NCBI GenBank assembly: GCA_020744225.1
Contig: JAGMWG010000023.1
Span: 1-64,000 of the forward strand
From: Paraphoma chrysanthemicola
Taxonomy: Eukaryota > Ascomycota > Dothideomycetes > Pleosporales > Phaeosphaeriaceae
DNA: 64,000 nt
Direction of reading: 5' to 3'
Part shown: piece after piece, positions 43,577-55,892 of the stretch
Layout of the letters: every line of letters starts with the position of its first letter
How positions within the stretch are numbered: position 1 is the stretch's first letter
Position numbers and translations under genes: made by a program
The notes under the pieces: generated by a model
The model's input: only the letters and a program-made list of their open reading frames with translations
Databases searched by the model: none
Told to the model about the DNA's origin: nothing

Positions 43577-44506
43577 ATTGAATCGCTGGGTTGCATACAC
43601 CAAAATCCAACAAGCAACCTCGGTCTTGCCCATGCTCTTTCATACGACGGCATACATCATACTTGAATCGGGTCAGCATAGCGGCGAGAAGCTGACAAGT
43701 CGTTCCGACATCGCCAGCACGCGTGACCGCGGGGAGCCAGCACACCTGTTTCCCGTATCACCTGCGTCCAAACTCGCTTGGGTTTCCGTTTGCCACATTG
43801 CTGTTGCCCTACAGTAGACTAGTAAGGAGCATTGTCACAAAATCCACCCCCGAATTGGTTCTCCTGGAGGCTCTTGCGCACCTGTACGACTACAGCGCAA
43901 ACGCACGAGAACAACGACGATCCCCAGGTCTCCTAGTTAGGTCGTCTACTTCGCACATGACAAGGGCCATAAAGGTCCCGAAACGCATCCATGATGCACT
44001 CACCAAAGCAGCGATGCTCAGAGCACGCTCCATAGTGTCTCTCCAAATGTGGAAAGGTGCGCTGTGCATCCGAGCTCGGACTGCGATGAAAGAGTCTACT
44101 TTCCTTCGCCTCGCCTCACCCACCTAACCTGGACGACACCAGCCGCGCCGCGTCACGAGCCTAGGGCGATCCCAACTCGACCTCCAGGCAAGGAAGGTCG
44201 CAATGCTGCATAGCACGATAACCAAATTGTAACACTGTGCAACCAGGTTGGCGGATAGGCGAGGGGTTTATCTCGCCTGTGATTGAGCTGTGTGTGACAA
44301 TGAATGCCAAGCAGTCCGTTCCGGCCTTCCTTTTCGAGACCGTCACTAGCAACAGCCCGAACGCCCACGCCTAGTCCATTTCATATCTCCGACGCCGCTG
44401 CAGCGATGCGGCGCGTTGAGGTAGTCAGCATCTTTCTGGGTTATTTGACTGGGCCGATGTCGCTGTGGGTATAATCACAGTCGAGCAATTACCTACGCAG
44501 GCAAAG
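43577..44506. other. Divergent intergenic region, 930 bp
   Basis: Promoters of the UstYa-type gene (-) and the acetyltransferase gene (+). Several short frames are seen but nothing protein-like. Confidence 0.45.
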
Positions 44507-45385
44507 ATGAGCCCAACCAGTGTCAAAGATCGATACGTAGTAAGAGAGGCAAACACGCGTCAAGAGTTGGACCAAATCTTGGATGTTATATGGGCAGCCA
44601 ACTACACACCATATGAACCTTTTGTACAACTCTTCTTTCCCGTTCTTGGCTACACACCAGCGCATCGCGAGGCTGCCATTATTGAGTCAAAAGAGCGTTT
44701 CTGGATCCAACACCAAGCCGACTCGTCGAGCCACTGGTATCATGCCCTGGATGTTGCCACTGGCCAGACTGTCGGCTGCGCGCAATGGACGGTGTCAGAG
44801 TGCAATCCGTTTGCTGCGGGTGTTCCACAATTGACAGCACCGTGGTGGCCTGAAGGAGAGTGCCGAAGGTTTTGCGAATCCATTTTAAACCAAGTCTACA
44901 GGCCAAGAGCTAGCTGGATGACGCGACCTCATTGTGGTAAGTGGAGCGCAAGATTCCAATGTATTGTCAGATCAGGACGAGCGACATTATACCTTCCACG
45001 AAGTTGACCTTTGTGTTACTTTGAGCAACAGGTACTGACTACGCTAGCGCTTAATTGGATGGCTGTTCACCCTGCGCATCGTCTTCGCGGCATTGGATCA
45101 TTGCTCATGAATGTTGGTCTCATCCGCGCCGACAAGTCCAACCTGGAGTGCTGGATGGAGTCATCGGGAATGGGAAAACCCCTTTACGAGAAGTTTGACT
45201 TCCAGCCTCTTTTTAAGATCGCCTTTGATAACGATCCGCTGACTGCAAGCGATGAGTGGAGAAAGTGTGCACACGAAATGACGCCTCCTCCAATTTATGC
45301 CATGTGGAGGCCTGCGCGAGGGTTGTCGAGGAGCCAGAATGGTGGCGAGGTGAAGTGGCCTTGGACCTTGGGCACTACAGTGTGA
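44507..45385 (+). CDS. GNAT-family N-acetyltransferase
   Basis: Exons 44507-44936 and 45048-45385 around a 111-nt intron give 255 aa. The N-terminal half (YVVREANTRQELDQILDVIW, then LDVATGQTVGCAQW) supplies the first strands of the GNAT fold. The acetyl-CoA pyrophosphate loop lies in LNWMAVHPAHRLRGIGSLLM, where R-L-R-G-I-G fits Q/R-x-x-G-x-G/A. The following IRADKSNLECWMESSGMG and PLYEKFDFQPL complete the domain. Small-molecule acetylation is likely; many such fungal genes sit in accessory regions and detoxify amines. The exact end is less certain because the last 25 residues are unconserved in style. Confidence 0.85.
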
Positions 45386-46961
45386 GGCCCCCTGAACATT
45401 TTGAGGTGAGCCAGCTATGTCGGGCGACCATCCCTAAGGTCGACAGGCTTGAGTTATGGGGTACTCCTCATGACCTTCACCACTGCTTTGCCTATATGGC
45501 TCGGGGCGGGCTTCATGTCTTGGCGGATGCATAGCTGTTCTTTCATTATAATTCCACGTACACTACCCAAAGCGGACATTTTCCATTGTGAGCTTACCTG
45601 GTTTCACCATGAGCATCCCTTACTCCAGCTAGCAAAGCTCGCAGCAGTACACGTCATACTTATTACAGCATCCAGTATAATACACCACAGAGTGCCCTCT
45701 TCGCCCCCTCAAAACATCATCGCACTACAGCTGGAAGTAAGTCAGCGCCAGGATACTGCATATGCCACTCCCTCAATGTCTATAACCCAGGCCTCAACAG
45801 TTTGATTAGTTGAACGCACCTAAATTCCGCTTGGCATCGACCAAAAACCTAGTAAGCAGCATCTCTGAGAATGACTACGGTCCAGCTTCAAACCGGTAAA
45901 CAGTCTTCCTTCGCAGCTACGGATGGATACGAAATGGCACCATCAGAGCACCATCAAGTTCTAAGGTCAACACTAAGAAGAAAAACTTATCTCCGCATAT
46001 GGCGTAGATCTGTTCCGGGCCAACAGTCTTTGTCGAACGTTCGACGGGCTTTGATGATTATGTCACTCATATTTCAAGACCTGCGTCACCATTGACGCGG
46101 CGTGGTCTGCCACAACACGCATCATTGGAACGATGCTACGCGAACGTACAGTGCCGATATCGCGACATCAAGAGCAAAAACAGAGGAACGATATTGAAAA
46201 GTGGAAGCTGGAGCACACTCATCAATTTCGAGCCAGTGGATAGCTGCGATGGCAAACCAATGTGCTGTATACACGAGTAGAGTTACTACGTCCTGTTGAT
46301 ATTGGTCGCAGTTGATGAATATCGGCGGCCGAGAAGATGAAAAGTAAGAGTATGTGACAAGGCTCTGAAATTGGATTATTCCTCATGGAGCAAGGGGACA
46401 TATGAACAACATCGCTTTCTCGTCAGCTACTTTATGTTCAGGAGGAATGACTTCGCTAGCCTCTTGTTGTCGATTTCGTCACTTTAGGGATCTCGTTGAT
46501 GAGGAAGCATCAAAGTCAAGACATAGGGTGTTCTTTGCAATACGTATGATGTACCTGTTGCTTGAGTTGGGCGGCTGCTTTGCACGTTTTTCATGCTTGT
46601 TGATATGGTGTCATTTAACGGACAGGAGGGGCTTTGATATAATGCCGATGACCTCAACAACGTAAGAGTAGGGCGTCTCTTTAGCACATGGGACACGCTT
46701 TCTGCAAAACTTCATTGGAATGTAGTCATTGCACAAGAGCATCACTACCGTATGATAGAGCTGACACATGTATCTGTGAATCCTTTCGGTATACTCTCAC
46801 AGAATTGCTCCTCATTGTCCACTAGGTGCTTCTCCTCCTCAAGCCAAGGGTATATGCCGAATCACTAAGAACGCCAAAGAAGCTGATAAGGGACATCATT
46901 AAAACATTGTTAGGCAGGCGATGCGCGACCGCCCTGTGCCTGTAAGCTTGAAACCACGTGG
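45386..46961. other. Intergenic, 1.6 kb
   Basis: Between the ends of two converging genes. No protein-like frame, RNA gene or repeat could be made out. Composition is slightly richer in A+T than the genes but not RIP-like. Confidence 0.45.
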
Positions 46962-48278
46962 TTACGAAAACCTCGGAAAGTAGTCCGACTGCTGTAATTC
47001 TCCATCGTTACTGTATCCTCCATCATCGTCGTACTCGTCCTCTATCTCAAATTTTGAGCCTAGAGCTTCTTTTGCCTCCCTTAACATGGCGCTCATCTGC
47101 GAGCTCATCCTGCGCATGCGCTCGTCTTCTTCCAACTCCTCGCGACGCACTTTGTTGATGAGTCGCTTACTTTCTTTCGGCAGGGGGCTGCTAGGCTTTT
47201 TTGACTTTTCCTTCTTTTCCTCAAGAACAGCCGGCGAACCGTAACTCATCCGGCTAAACGATTTCTGTCTAACATGCGGCGACGTTGCTTTTGCACTGCC
47301 GTAGAATGACCGTCGTTCTATGGTAGAGCGTCGTGACACTGGAATGAGGGAAGGCCGCTTGAGCGATGGCGTTACCGCAGAAGTTCTGGACACGGGGCGT
47401 GGGATTTGTGAAGGCGACCTCGATTGGTCAGGGAGTCTCCTTTCCGATAGACGCGGTGTTGATGGTCTTGACTCGGTCTCCCCATTGTTACCAACCACGA
47501 CCCAGTTGTCGGCCGTGCGTAGTCGTTTGGTCATTCGCGGGCGTTCCTGGCACTCTTGATCAAGCGAATCTATTGACCTGACACCATAGTCATCCTGTGG
47601 AAACGTTCCAGGTGTTATTTGCTGTACTGGCCCTGCCAAATTGTGGGAGAAAGGGTCCTCATGGAGGCCCAGTCGAGCCGCGATCTCTTCCTGGCCATCC
47701 ACTGTGTATTTCTGCCCCCCACCGGCTTGGAAGCCACGAAAAGGGACTGCGCAGAATTGGAACAGCTTGCCTGCCACTCCACCGACAAGACTCAGAAGTG
47801 ACCAGGACTTATTGCCGCTCGGAGTTAACTCCATCTGGTCGCCCGGCAGACGTTTTGCGCCCATGTGTGGTGTTGGAGGCACCGACCACTGTCCACGCTG
47901 CCTCTGAAGCTGGAAGTAGTCGTCGTAGTCTCCAACCTGTCTCCCGAACGAATGCGACCGGTCCATGCCACCATCTGCGAGCTGGTAGCGATCGTGTGCG
48001 AGCGGAGGAGGACTCTTGGAGTCACCAAAGCGCGACTGATCCAGTACACTTTCATGCCATGCGTTGGCGACGAAGTGTTGTGCGGTAGAGCCTCCCCGGG
48101 AGCGCTTGCGGGTCTCGTGGACATCGCAATCAATCACCTGGCGGCCGGTGGTCTCAGATTGAGAGGAGAAGCGAGACGCAGCCTCGAAATAGCTTGTTGT
48201 GTTTGTCTCATGCGCATGCGAGGGCGACGGCGTGAAGATGCCGGGCATATCGGTTGGGTAGTGCGACAGGTCAGCCAT
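46962..48278 (-). CDS. Conserved-looking fungal protein of unknown function
   Basis: Single exon, 438 aa, start ATG 48278. Mostly disordered and rich in Ser, Arg and Pro. A short hydrophobic segment at about residues 158-182 (WSLLSLVGGVAGKLFQFCAV) is followed by FRGFQAGGG. Residues about 260-275 (RLRTADNWVVVGNNG) look like a short conserved motif. A long basic, Ser-rich tract follows, then a charged coiled coil (KRLINKVRREELEEDERMRR) and an acidic C-terminus. I do not recognise the family. Layout suggests a scaffold or membrane-tethered regulator, but no function can be assigned. Confidence 0.8.
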   Translation of the reverse strand: MADLSHYPTDMPGIFTPSPSHAHETNTTSYFEAASRFSSQSETTGRQVIDCDVHETRKRSRGGSTAQHFVANAWHESVLDQSRFGDSKSPPPLAHDRYQLADGGMDRSHSFGRQVGDYDDYFQLQRQRGQWSVPPTPHMGAKRLPGDQMELTPSGNKSWSLLSLVGGVAGKLFQFCAVPFRGFQAGGGQKYTVDGQEEIAARLGLHEDPFSHNLAGPVQQITPGTFPQDDYGVRSIDSLDQECQERPRMTKRLRTADNWVVVGNNGETESRPSTPRLSERRLPDQSRSPSQIPRPVSRTSAVTPSLKRPSLIPVSRRSTIERRSFYGSAKATSPHVRQKSFSRMSYGSPAVLEEKKEKSKKPSSPLPKESKRLINKVRREELEEDERMRRMSSQMSAMLREAKEALGSKFEIEDEYDDDGGYSNDGELQQSDYFPRFS

Positions 48279-48721
48279 GCGCGAAAGTGAAGGCTGCCTT
48301 CGGCTTTAAATGGAGCGCTACGGACGGCCGGGGAGCTGATGTCAAGTTGCAGCACGTGGTGTGCTACACAAGAGATCGCAGCGCGCAAAGAATTACTACA
48401 CTTGACCGCCGCGTGCTAACAGCTTAGAGACGCATCGCGGGCGTGGGGCGTGGTAAGTCCGGGGTTCGAGTGGGGATATTGCCGGAGGGTGGGTGAGAGT
48501 TGATTTGTTATGGTACAAGCTTACCGTTGCTAAGGGTCGCGCAAGCGTCACACGTGATCACGCGGAGTCAACCTATGGAACTTGCACAACTACTCAATTG
48601 CGCCACACGAGCTTTGTCTTAGTATTGTGGATGCTAGTCGGCAATCTCGAACACCGTCAAGTGCCCAAAGGTCCCCATTGGGTATCTCCACACATTTACG
48701 CCATGAATGACAGACACAGGC
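48279..48721. other. Intergenic, 440 bp
   Basis: Promoter side of the previous gene and 3' side of ADA2. A GGGGTTCGAGT near 48463 mimics a B box but lacks T-stem pairing. Confidence 0.5.
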
Positions 48722-50327
48722 CTATGCCCGCGCAATCCAGCCGCTGTGAACAAAAAAGTCGAATAACTGAGACGTCTTATTTGAGTCGATCTTGCAGATC
48801 TCACGCGCCGTCTTCTTCTTGAGGGCCCCGTTATTGTTAAGAGCTGCCCGCATCAACATCTCCTTCAGCGCCATGTAAGGTTTGGGCATGATACGGAGTA
48901 CTCTGCAAATCTCAACCTCTTCCTTGGTGAGCAATTGCAGATCTGGGTGCGATTCCTTGCCGAATTTCAGTGGCACAGTGTTGGGCAGTGCCTTTGGCAC
49001 AAACTTTGTCTTCGACTGCTGTGGTGTAGGAAGTCCATTGGTCCCATTCACGCCGTTAGGTGCGCGATCGGGTGGCGGTGTCGAGAGGCCGCTCTTCTCT
49101 CGGACGTGCAATGGCAGCTCCGGATTGAGAAGTGCGGTTGCCGCGGAGGGCTGCTCGAATGGGGGCGTGGGCTTGCCGATTCGGCTTGAGGCCAGGCGGT
49201 CAAATTGTCCAAGCGGAGGCCCTCGCGACTGGCGTTGCTGCTTGTCCGTCTCGTATTTCTCGCCTGCTTTGAGACTTGTAATTTGCATGTTCCTCCACTC
49301 CTGTAGCTGGGAAATGGCCTGTCGAAGATTGTGTTCGTATTCGAGGCCTTTGCAGAAGGCTTCGAAATCTTTGTGCTGCATCATTCGTGCAAAAGGTTTT
49401 GCCTTGTTCATCAAGTCCTTCTCTTCCTTGGTTCGCTTCTTGTCTGCAAGCTGGTTCTTCCGATATTCCAGGAGATCATGCTCAAATATTATCTTCTTCC
49501 TCTCCACCCGAGCATCCAATCTCGAGTTGTAGATCTCCATGATGGTCATCTTGAGCTCCATCTCCGGTTCCATCTCGCCTGTCCGCGGATTGATGCCATC
49601 CCCTGGTTCGAACTGCATGTGCTGTACTGCCTCTTCTGCTTCGTTGAAGTACTCTGTCTCAAACTCCAGACGACCGGGCATGTACCCTTGCACCTCGTGA
49701 CATGACGGAACGCTTGCTGTGGGCTTTTGTTTCGGTGTGGCGGGCTCTGCTGTGGCCGCATCGTGCTTCCTCTTCTCTATCCTCCGTTTTTTGCGCGCCT
49801 GGAACTCATCTCGTGGTATCCGATCGCTGAGGGCGGTGTCGTCTTTGCTGCAGTGCTCGGGAAGAGGAAAGCGGGAGCTCTTGACGTACGTGTTGATGTA
49901 GTGCTCGCGGACCTCGTCCTTTTCCCGGAAACCGCCAATGTGGTCCGCAATGTCTGCCCATGATCCCAGTCCATACGTCTCTGCGCCTTCCAACAGTGCC
50001 AGCTCTTCATCTGCGCCCCAGTCGTCGGTGTAGATGGGTATCGAGTGCTGTTCGATGACCTGGAATGTGTGGGTCGCGGGCTGGTGGTCGCGCGAGTACT
50101 TGCCATCGGAGAAGCATGGCACGCAAAGGTCGTACTCATGGCAGACGTCCTCGGCGCAGCGTATGCGGACCTACAGGCCATGTCAACCGTGTTCACGCGG
50201 GTGTGCAGCTGGGCAGAGTGTGGGCGGAGCCTACCGTTGATGTGATGTCCGACGAACACACGTCGCAAACATACTTAATGCCGCCCTCGGTGCCCCGCGT
50301 GCCCGTCTTCTTCTTAATGACGCCCAT
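48722..50327 (-). CDS. ADA2: SAGA complex adaptor Ada2
   Basis: Adaptor that activates the Gcn5 histone acetyltransferase in the SAGA and ADA coactivators. Exons 50235-50327 and 48722-50170 (64-nt intron) give 513 aa. A ZZ zinc finger spans about residues 17-65 (YVCDVCSSDI, then RCAEDVCHEYDLCVPC), split by the intron. A SANT domain follows at about 72-120 (WGADEELALLEGAETYGLGS, ADIADHIG). The central region contains EFETEYFNEAEEAVQHMQF. A C-terminal SWIRM domain contains LLTKEEVEICRVLRIMPKPY and ends FDFFVHSGWIARA. All expected parts are present. It shares a 725-bp divergent upstream region with SCH9. Confidence 0.96.
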
Positions 50328-51052
50328 GCTGCCCCCTCTAGCGCGTGCAGCGGTGAAGGAGGATCGCCACGGTGGGCTTGGCGGCGGAGGTGAGGGTGGA
50401 GGGTGTCGGCGCCCAACAAGTGGATAGATATGGCGTGTGCGCGGGGACGGACGCTGTCGCTGCTGAGATGGCGGCTGGTGGACGTGTCGCGTCGTGTGCA
50501 GCTAGAAAGGTCGATGCTGGCAGGCCGCAGGTGCGAAGGGGCAGCCGCAGAGCGTCAAGACAACAGGCAGGCGCGATCCACGACCATGGTCAGGCGTCAT
50601 CAGAAGGCGGCGACTCGAAATACTCGGCGTTCGCAAGTAGCGCATTCACTCCAGGAGCCTCAAACGCTGCAAATGAGGAGTGCACTGTCCGCAGTCGAAA
50701 CACGAATCCCTGACTGCGAGATTAACGGGTCACAATTGGTGCTAACCATCTGCCCCCGCGCAGCAGCACACCTCCTCATAAGCTCACGGTTGTAGTCTGT
50801 TCAAACTACTTCGAGCAACCAACACCGCGAGCCCCCAACTGTCGCGTAGCCTGGCACTGCCGCCCGTCCACCTCCACCTTCTTTCCGGCCACCCACCTTC
50901 CTTCCTCTATCCCTCACTCTCGCCTCTCCCGTCCTGTGCTCGTTAACTAGCCCGACTCCGCCGCCGCACCTCCGCCCGCCGCTGCGCGTCTCCACTGGGA
51001 GCGTTGCTGTCTCCCTCGCAGTCCCTCCCTCCTCTGCCTGGGCTCTGCCAAA
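50328..51052. other. Divergent promoter region of ADA2 and SCH9
   Basis: 725 bp. The 250 bp before the SCH9 start are strongly C/T-rich on the plus strand, a common core-promoter style in filamentous fungi. No gene is seen. Confidence 0.55.
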
Positions 51053-53171
51053 ATGTCTTGGAAGCTTACCAAGAGTGCGTGCGCCTTTGACCGGTTCCTG
51101 ACTGCCATCTGACACAAGCGCAGAGCTCAAGGAGACGCATCTTGCTCCCCTCGCCAACACCTTCAGTCGCTCATCTACCATCACCGACCAGGCAAAGACG
51201 AGCTCGGCCAGCAGCGCAACCACACTTGTAGACGCAAAAGATGGGAACGGCATTGGTACGCTGACCCAGAACACACCTTGTGATATTGTCCCTGACCCCT
51301 CTCAGCCGCCTCAGAAGCCAGCGCAGCCCCACCCCCACCGCCTCTTCGTCCCGGTATCCTCATAGTCACCCTCCACGAAGGCAAAGGCTTCTCGTTACCG
51401 CCCGGCGCGGAACAGGCATTCAACGGAGGGCACCACCAAGGGTCGCTGTCACAGGGCGGAGGATTCTCTGTGGCTGGTTCCGTGCGGCCTGGCTCATCCT
51501 CGAGAAATCCTGGTGTTGGATCGTACGCGAATCGACCACAATCTGCCGCGGGCAGCATCAATGCTGCACCCACCATCCACGGTCGCTATTCGTCCAAGCA
51601 CTTGCCATATGCTCTTGTCGACTTTGACAAACAGCAAGTCTTCATCAATGCAGTTTCGGGTACTCCAGAGAACCCGCTGTGGGCGGGTGGCAATACACAA
51701 TATAAATTCGATGTCTCTCGAGTCACAGATCTCAGCGTATCGCTATACATACGCAACCCCTCAGCGCCAATGAATGCCGGCCGCAGTGAGGATATCTTCA
51801 TTGGCACTCTCAAGATCAACCCTCGGTTCGAGGAGGCTCGGACAGACGCAAAGTCAAGCAAAGCAGAGCAAATAGCTGGTCAAGCAGGTGCTGAGTGGAT
51901 CAAGGTCGCATTTGGTAGTGGTGAGATGAGGGTTGGCGTGAACTTTGTCGAGAATCGCCAAGATCGACTGTCAATCGACGACTTCGAGCTTCTGAAGGTA
52001 GTCGGTAAGGGCAGTTTCGGCAAAGTCATGCAGGTGCAGTAGGTTTTCACCGGTTTCCACACACGTTTTGAATGCTAACAGACTGTAGGAAGAAAGATAC
52101 CCATCGAATCTACGCCCTCAAGACGATTCGGAAAGCTCACATCATCTCGCGGTCTGAAGTTGCGCACACCCTCGCCGAACGTTCGGTACTCGCCCAGATC
52201 AACAACCCTTTCATCGTTCCCCTCAAGTTCTCCTTCCAGTCACCAGAAAAGCTTTATCTCGTATTGGCATTCGTCAATGGCGGGGAGCTTTTCCACCATC
52301 TGCAGAAAGAGCAGCGATTCGACATCAATCGTGCACGATTCTACGCTGCGGAACTGCTATGTGCTCTGGAATGTTTGCACGGCTTCAACGTCATTTACCG
52401 TGATCTGAAGCCAGAAAATATTCTGCTTGACTATACCGGACATATCGCGCTTTGCGATTTTGGTCTTTGCAAGCTAGACATGAAGGATGAAGACAGAACC
52501 AACAGTAAGTCGAACCAACACAGATGGAAAACGAGTTACTCACACATGTAGCCTTTTGCGGAACACCAGAGTACCTCGCTCCCGAACTACTCACAGGCGC
52601 CGGCTACACCAAGTCAGTCGATTGGTGGACACTAGGCGTCCTCCTGTACGAGATGTTGACGGGTCTTCCACCTTTCTATGATGAGAACACCAACGACATG
52701 TATCGCAAGATCCTGACCGAGCCACTACATTTCCCAGGCCCAGAGATTGTACCGCCAGCTGCGCGCGACTTGCTCACTCGGCTCCTCGACCGGAACGCTG
52801 AGAAGCGGTTAGGCGCCAAGGGTGCAGCTGAGATCAAGGCGCACTACTTCTTCCACAGTATCGACTGGCGCAAGCTGCTCGAGCGCAAGTATGAGCCCAG
52901 CTTTAAGCCCAATGTAGTACGTATAGTCTTAAAGAATGCTCGTACACATTCGTGACTAACATCGTTCTAGGTCGATGCCAAAGACACGGCAAACTTCGAC
53001 CGCGAGTTCACATCAGAGGCCCCCACGGATTCGTATGTGGATGGGCCCATGCTGTCTCAAACAATGCAAGACCAATTTGCAGGGTGGTCCTACAATCGCC
53101 CTGTTGCCGGGCTCGGCGACGCTGGAGGTTCGGTCAAGGATCCATCATTTGAAGGTGTGACTGAGAGGTAG
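51053..53171 (+). CDS. SCH9: AGC protein kinase Sch9
   Basis: TORC1-regulated kinase controlling growth, stress and nutrient responses. Six exons (51053-51074, 51124-51255, 51306-52038, 52089-52504, 52552-52916, 52971-53171; introns 47-54 nt) give 622 aa. A C2 domain lies at about residues 70-250 (RPGILIVTLHEGKGF, PYALVDFDKQQVFIN). The kinase domain has the Gly loop VGKGSFGKV near 285, ALKTIRK with the ATP-binding Lys, YRDLKPENILLD near 400 and CDFGLC near 419. The activation loop TFCGTPEYLAPELL is split by an intron. The AGC tail ends with a hydrophobic motif QFAGWSYNRP. All catalytic residues are intact. Confidence 0.96.
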
Positions 53172-53799
53172 TGAACTTTCGAGTTTGCTTCCGGCCTCGG
53201 AGAACGGCGATTGATTTTAGTGCTTGGCTACACCTCCGGCGATTGACCCGACCAGACTCAACACCCGGTGGCTCTGGTTTCGGAGATAAATGTTCTGCCA
53301 TTGGTGGAACCTATCAGCGCATTCTCATGATTCTGTACGTAGGTCGTTCTGGAACAAAGGCATCGGCGCTTGAAGCAGCATCTGTGTGAAGGAGAAACCT
53401 CAAATAGGCAAATCAAGACGATATCCCACTCGAGAAGGAGCCTCCACGTGCATGGACCCGAGAATAGCGTCCTGGCACGCTGCGGCATGCCACGGTGCAT
53501 GACTTGTCTCGACAATTTTATGATTAAGCGTTAGAAATTGTTGACAGTCGACCGGAGACGTCAGGCGTAGGTTCACCGCACCCCACTTTCCTGAAGGAGC
53601 TCGCGCTCTGACGCAACGCGGGGCCGCGCTCTCCTAACACCTCGAGCCTTCGCTGCAACTTTTGTCATTCCACACCAATTCGAGCTTTTCTCTTCCTGCT
53701 CATCACCTGCAACATATCCTCAATCCCCACCACCGAATTCCGCACTGTAGGTCCATTGATTGTAGGCATTCGCTCCAGACTTACCCCGCTAGCAGCAAT
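53172..53799. other. Intergenic, 630 bp
   Basis: SCH9 3' flank and glucose-6-phosphate isomerase promoter. The last 150 bp are C/T-rich, as in other glycolytic genes. No other feature. Confidence 0.5.
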
Positions 53800-55647
53800 A
53801 TGCCCGGCTTCGCACAGGCTTCAGATCTTTCGGCTTGGTCGGCTCTTCAAGACCACCACCAGAAGCTCGGCAAGGACATCGTGCTGAAGGAGTACTTCAA
53901 GAAGGACCCTCAGGTAATAATGGCCGAGCGAAATGCCCAACGATGCTGAGCAATTGCAGCGATTCGAGAAGTTTAGCCATACCTTCAAAAATGAGGCCGA
54001 TGGCTCAGAAACCTTGTTTGATTTCTCCAAGAACTTTGTGACCGAGGAGACTCTAAAGCTCTTGGTCGAGCTTGCGAAAGAGGCCGGTCTCGAGAAGCTC
54101 CGCGATGATATGTTCGCTGGTGAGAAGATCAACTTTACCGAGAAGCGCGCGGTTTACCATGTCGCCCTCCGCAACACATCAAACCAGCCAATGAAGGTCG
54201 ACGGCGAGAGCGTCGTTGAAGGCGTCAACGAGGTTTTGGAGCACATGAAAGAATTCAGCGAGCAGGTCCGCAGTGGCGCGTGGAAGGGCTACACGGGCAA
54301 GAAGATCGACACAATTGTCAACATTGGCATTGGAGGCTCAGATCTGTATGTGATGTTGCATTTGAAGCTAGCAGAATGATCACTGACATTGCGCAGCGGC
54401 CCCGTCATGGTCTCTGAAGCTCTCAAGGCCTACGCCGATCGTTCCCTCAAAATTCATTTCGTGTCCAATATCGATGGTACACACATCGCAGAGGCTCTGA
54501 AGGAGTCCAACCCCGAGACCACTCTCTTCCTCATCGCCTCCAAGACCTTCACAACCGCCGAGACCGTCACCAACGCCAATACCGCGAAGGGGTGGTTCTT
54601 GAAGAGCGCCAAGCAGGAGGACATTGCGAAGCACTTCGTCGCTTTGTCTACCAACGAGGAGGAGGTCACCAAGTTTGGAATTGACAAGAAGAATATGTTC
54701 GGCTTCTCTGATTGGGTCGGTGGCCGCTACAGTGTCTGGAGCGCCATTGGCTTGAGCGTTGCTCTGTACATCGGTTTCGACAACTTCCACCAGCTGCTCG
54801 CTGGTGCGCACGCCATGGACAAACACTTCAAGGAGACTCCTCTCGAAAAGAATATCCCGGTCATTGGTGGTCTGCTTAGTGTCTGGTACTCTGACTTCTT
54901 TGGCGCACAGACTCATCTTGTTTCTCCGTAAGTTTTGATATGCTCTGATGCTGCTCCGCTAACACCCCGCCAGTTTCGATCAATATCTGCATAGGTTCCC
55001 TGCTTACCTCCAGCAATTGTCCATGGAGTCGAACGGAAAAGCTATCACCCGAAGCGGCGATTATGTCAAGTATACCACCGGTCCTATTCTGTTTGGCGAG
55101 CCTGCCACCAACGCCCAGCACTCGTTCTACCAGTTGCTCCACCAAGGCACGAAGCTTATCCCAACCGACTTCATCTTGGCTGCTCAGAGCCATAACCCGG
55201 TTGAGAACAACAAGCACCAAAAGTATGCACCATAGACCGGGCTGTGGCGATAATGTAACTGACCAGTATAGGATGCTTGCTTCTAACTTTTTCGCTCAGG
55301 CCGAGGCTTTGATGGTTGGCAAGACACCTGATGAGGTCAAGGCTGAGGGTGCTCCCGATGAGCTCGTCTCCCACAAGACGTTCCTCGGCAACAGACCCAC
55401 TACCTCCATCCTGGCTGACAAGATTACACCCGCCACGCTCGGCGCTCTGATCGTCTACTACGAACACCTCACCTTCACTGAGGGCGCCATCTGGAACATC
55501 AACAGCTTCGATCAGTGGGGTGTTGAGCTTGGAAAGTCACTGGCCAAGAAGATTTTGAGCGAGCTCGACCAGGACGGCGAATCCAACTCACACGATGCCA
55601 GCACAAGTGGTCTGATCAACGCCTTCAAGAAGAAGTCGTCGTTGTAG
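53800..55647 (+). CDS. PGI1: Glucose-6-phosphate isomerase
   Basis: Interconverts glucose 6-phosphate and fructose 6-phosphate in the cytosol, at the entry to glycolysis and cell-wall sugar synthesis. Five exons (53800-53913, 53960-54345, 54397-54927, 54974-55222, 55272-55647; introns 46-51 nt) give 551 aa, the usual length. Conserved parts: VNIGIGGSDLGP, the phosphate-binding IASKTFTTAETVTNA, the family signature FSDWVGGRYSVWSAIG, the catalytic-Glu region MESNGK, HQGTKLIPTDFI with the ring-opening His, and the C-terminal INSFDQWGVELGK. No sign of damage. Confidence 0.97.
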
Positions 55648-55892
55648 AGGCTGACTGCGACCTTGGACATAAGGTTACAGTAATGACGGAACGATTCATG
55701 ACATGTGTGAAGTAGTCTGGCAAGCGCCTAAAAAGATGTCGAATGTCTACGTCAATTCAAACAGGTTGAAATTCGCTTACTAGAAATCCTTCATGTTCGC
55801 GGATTCGTGTTCGCAGATATGCGGTTCACATGTGCATATGATCGCTATGACTGTCTGTATCCACAATCGTCTATCACTTTTGCTATACTAGA

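Noticed and set aside
48455..48485. B-box-like GGGGTTCGAGT
   Set aside because: The 3' half of the T-stem does not pair and no cloverleaf can be drawn.
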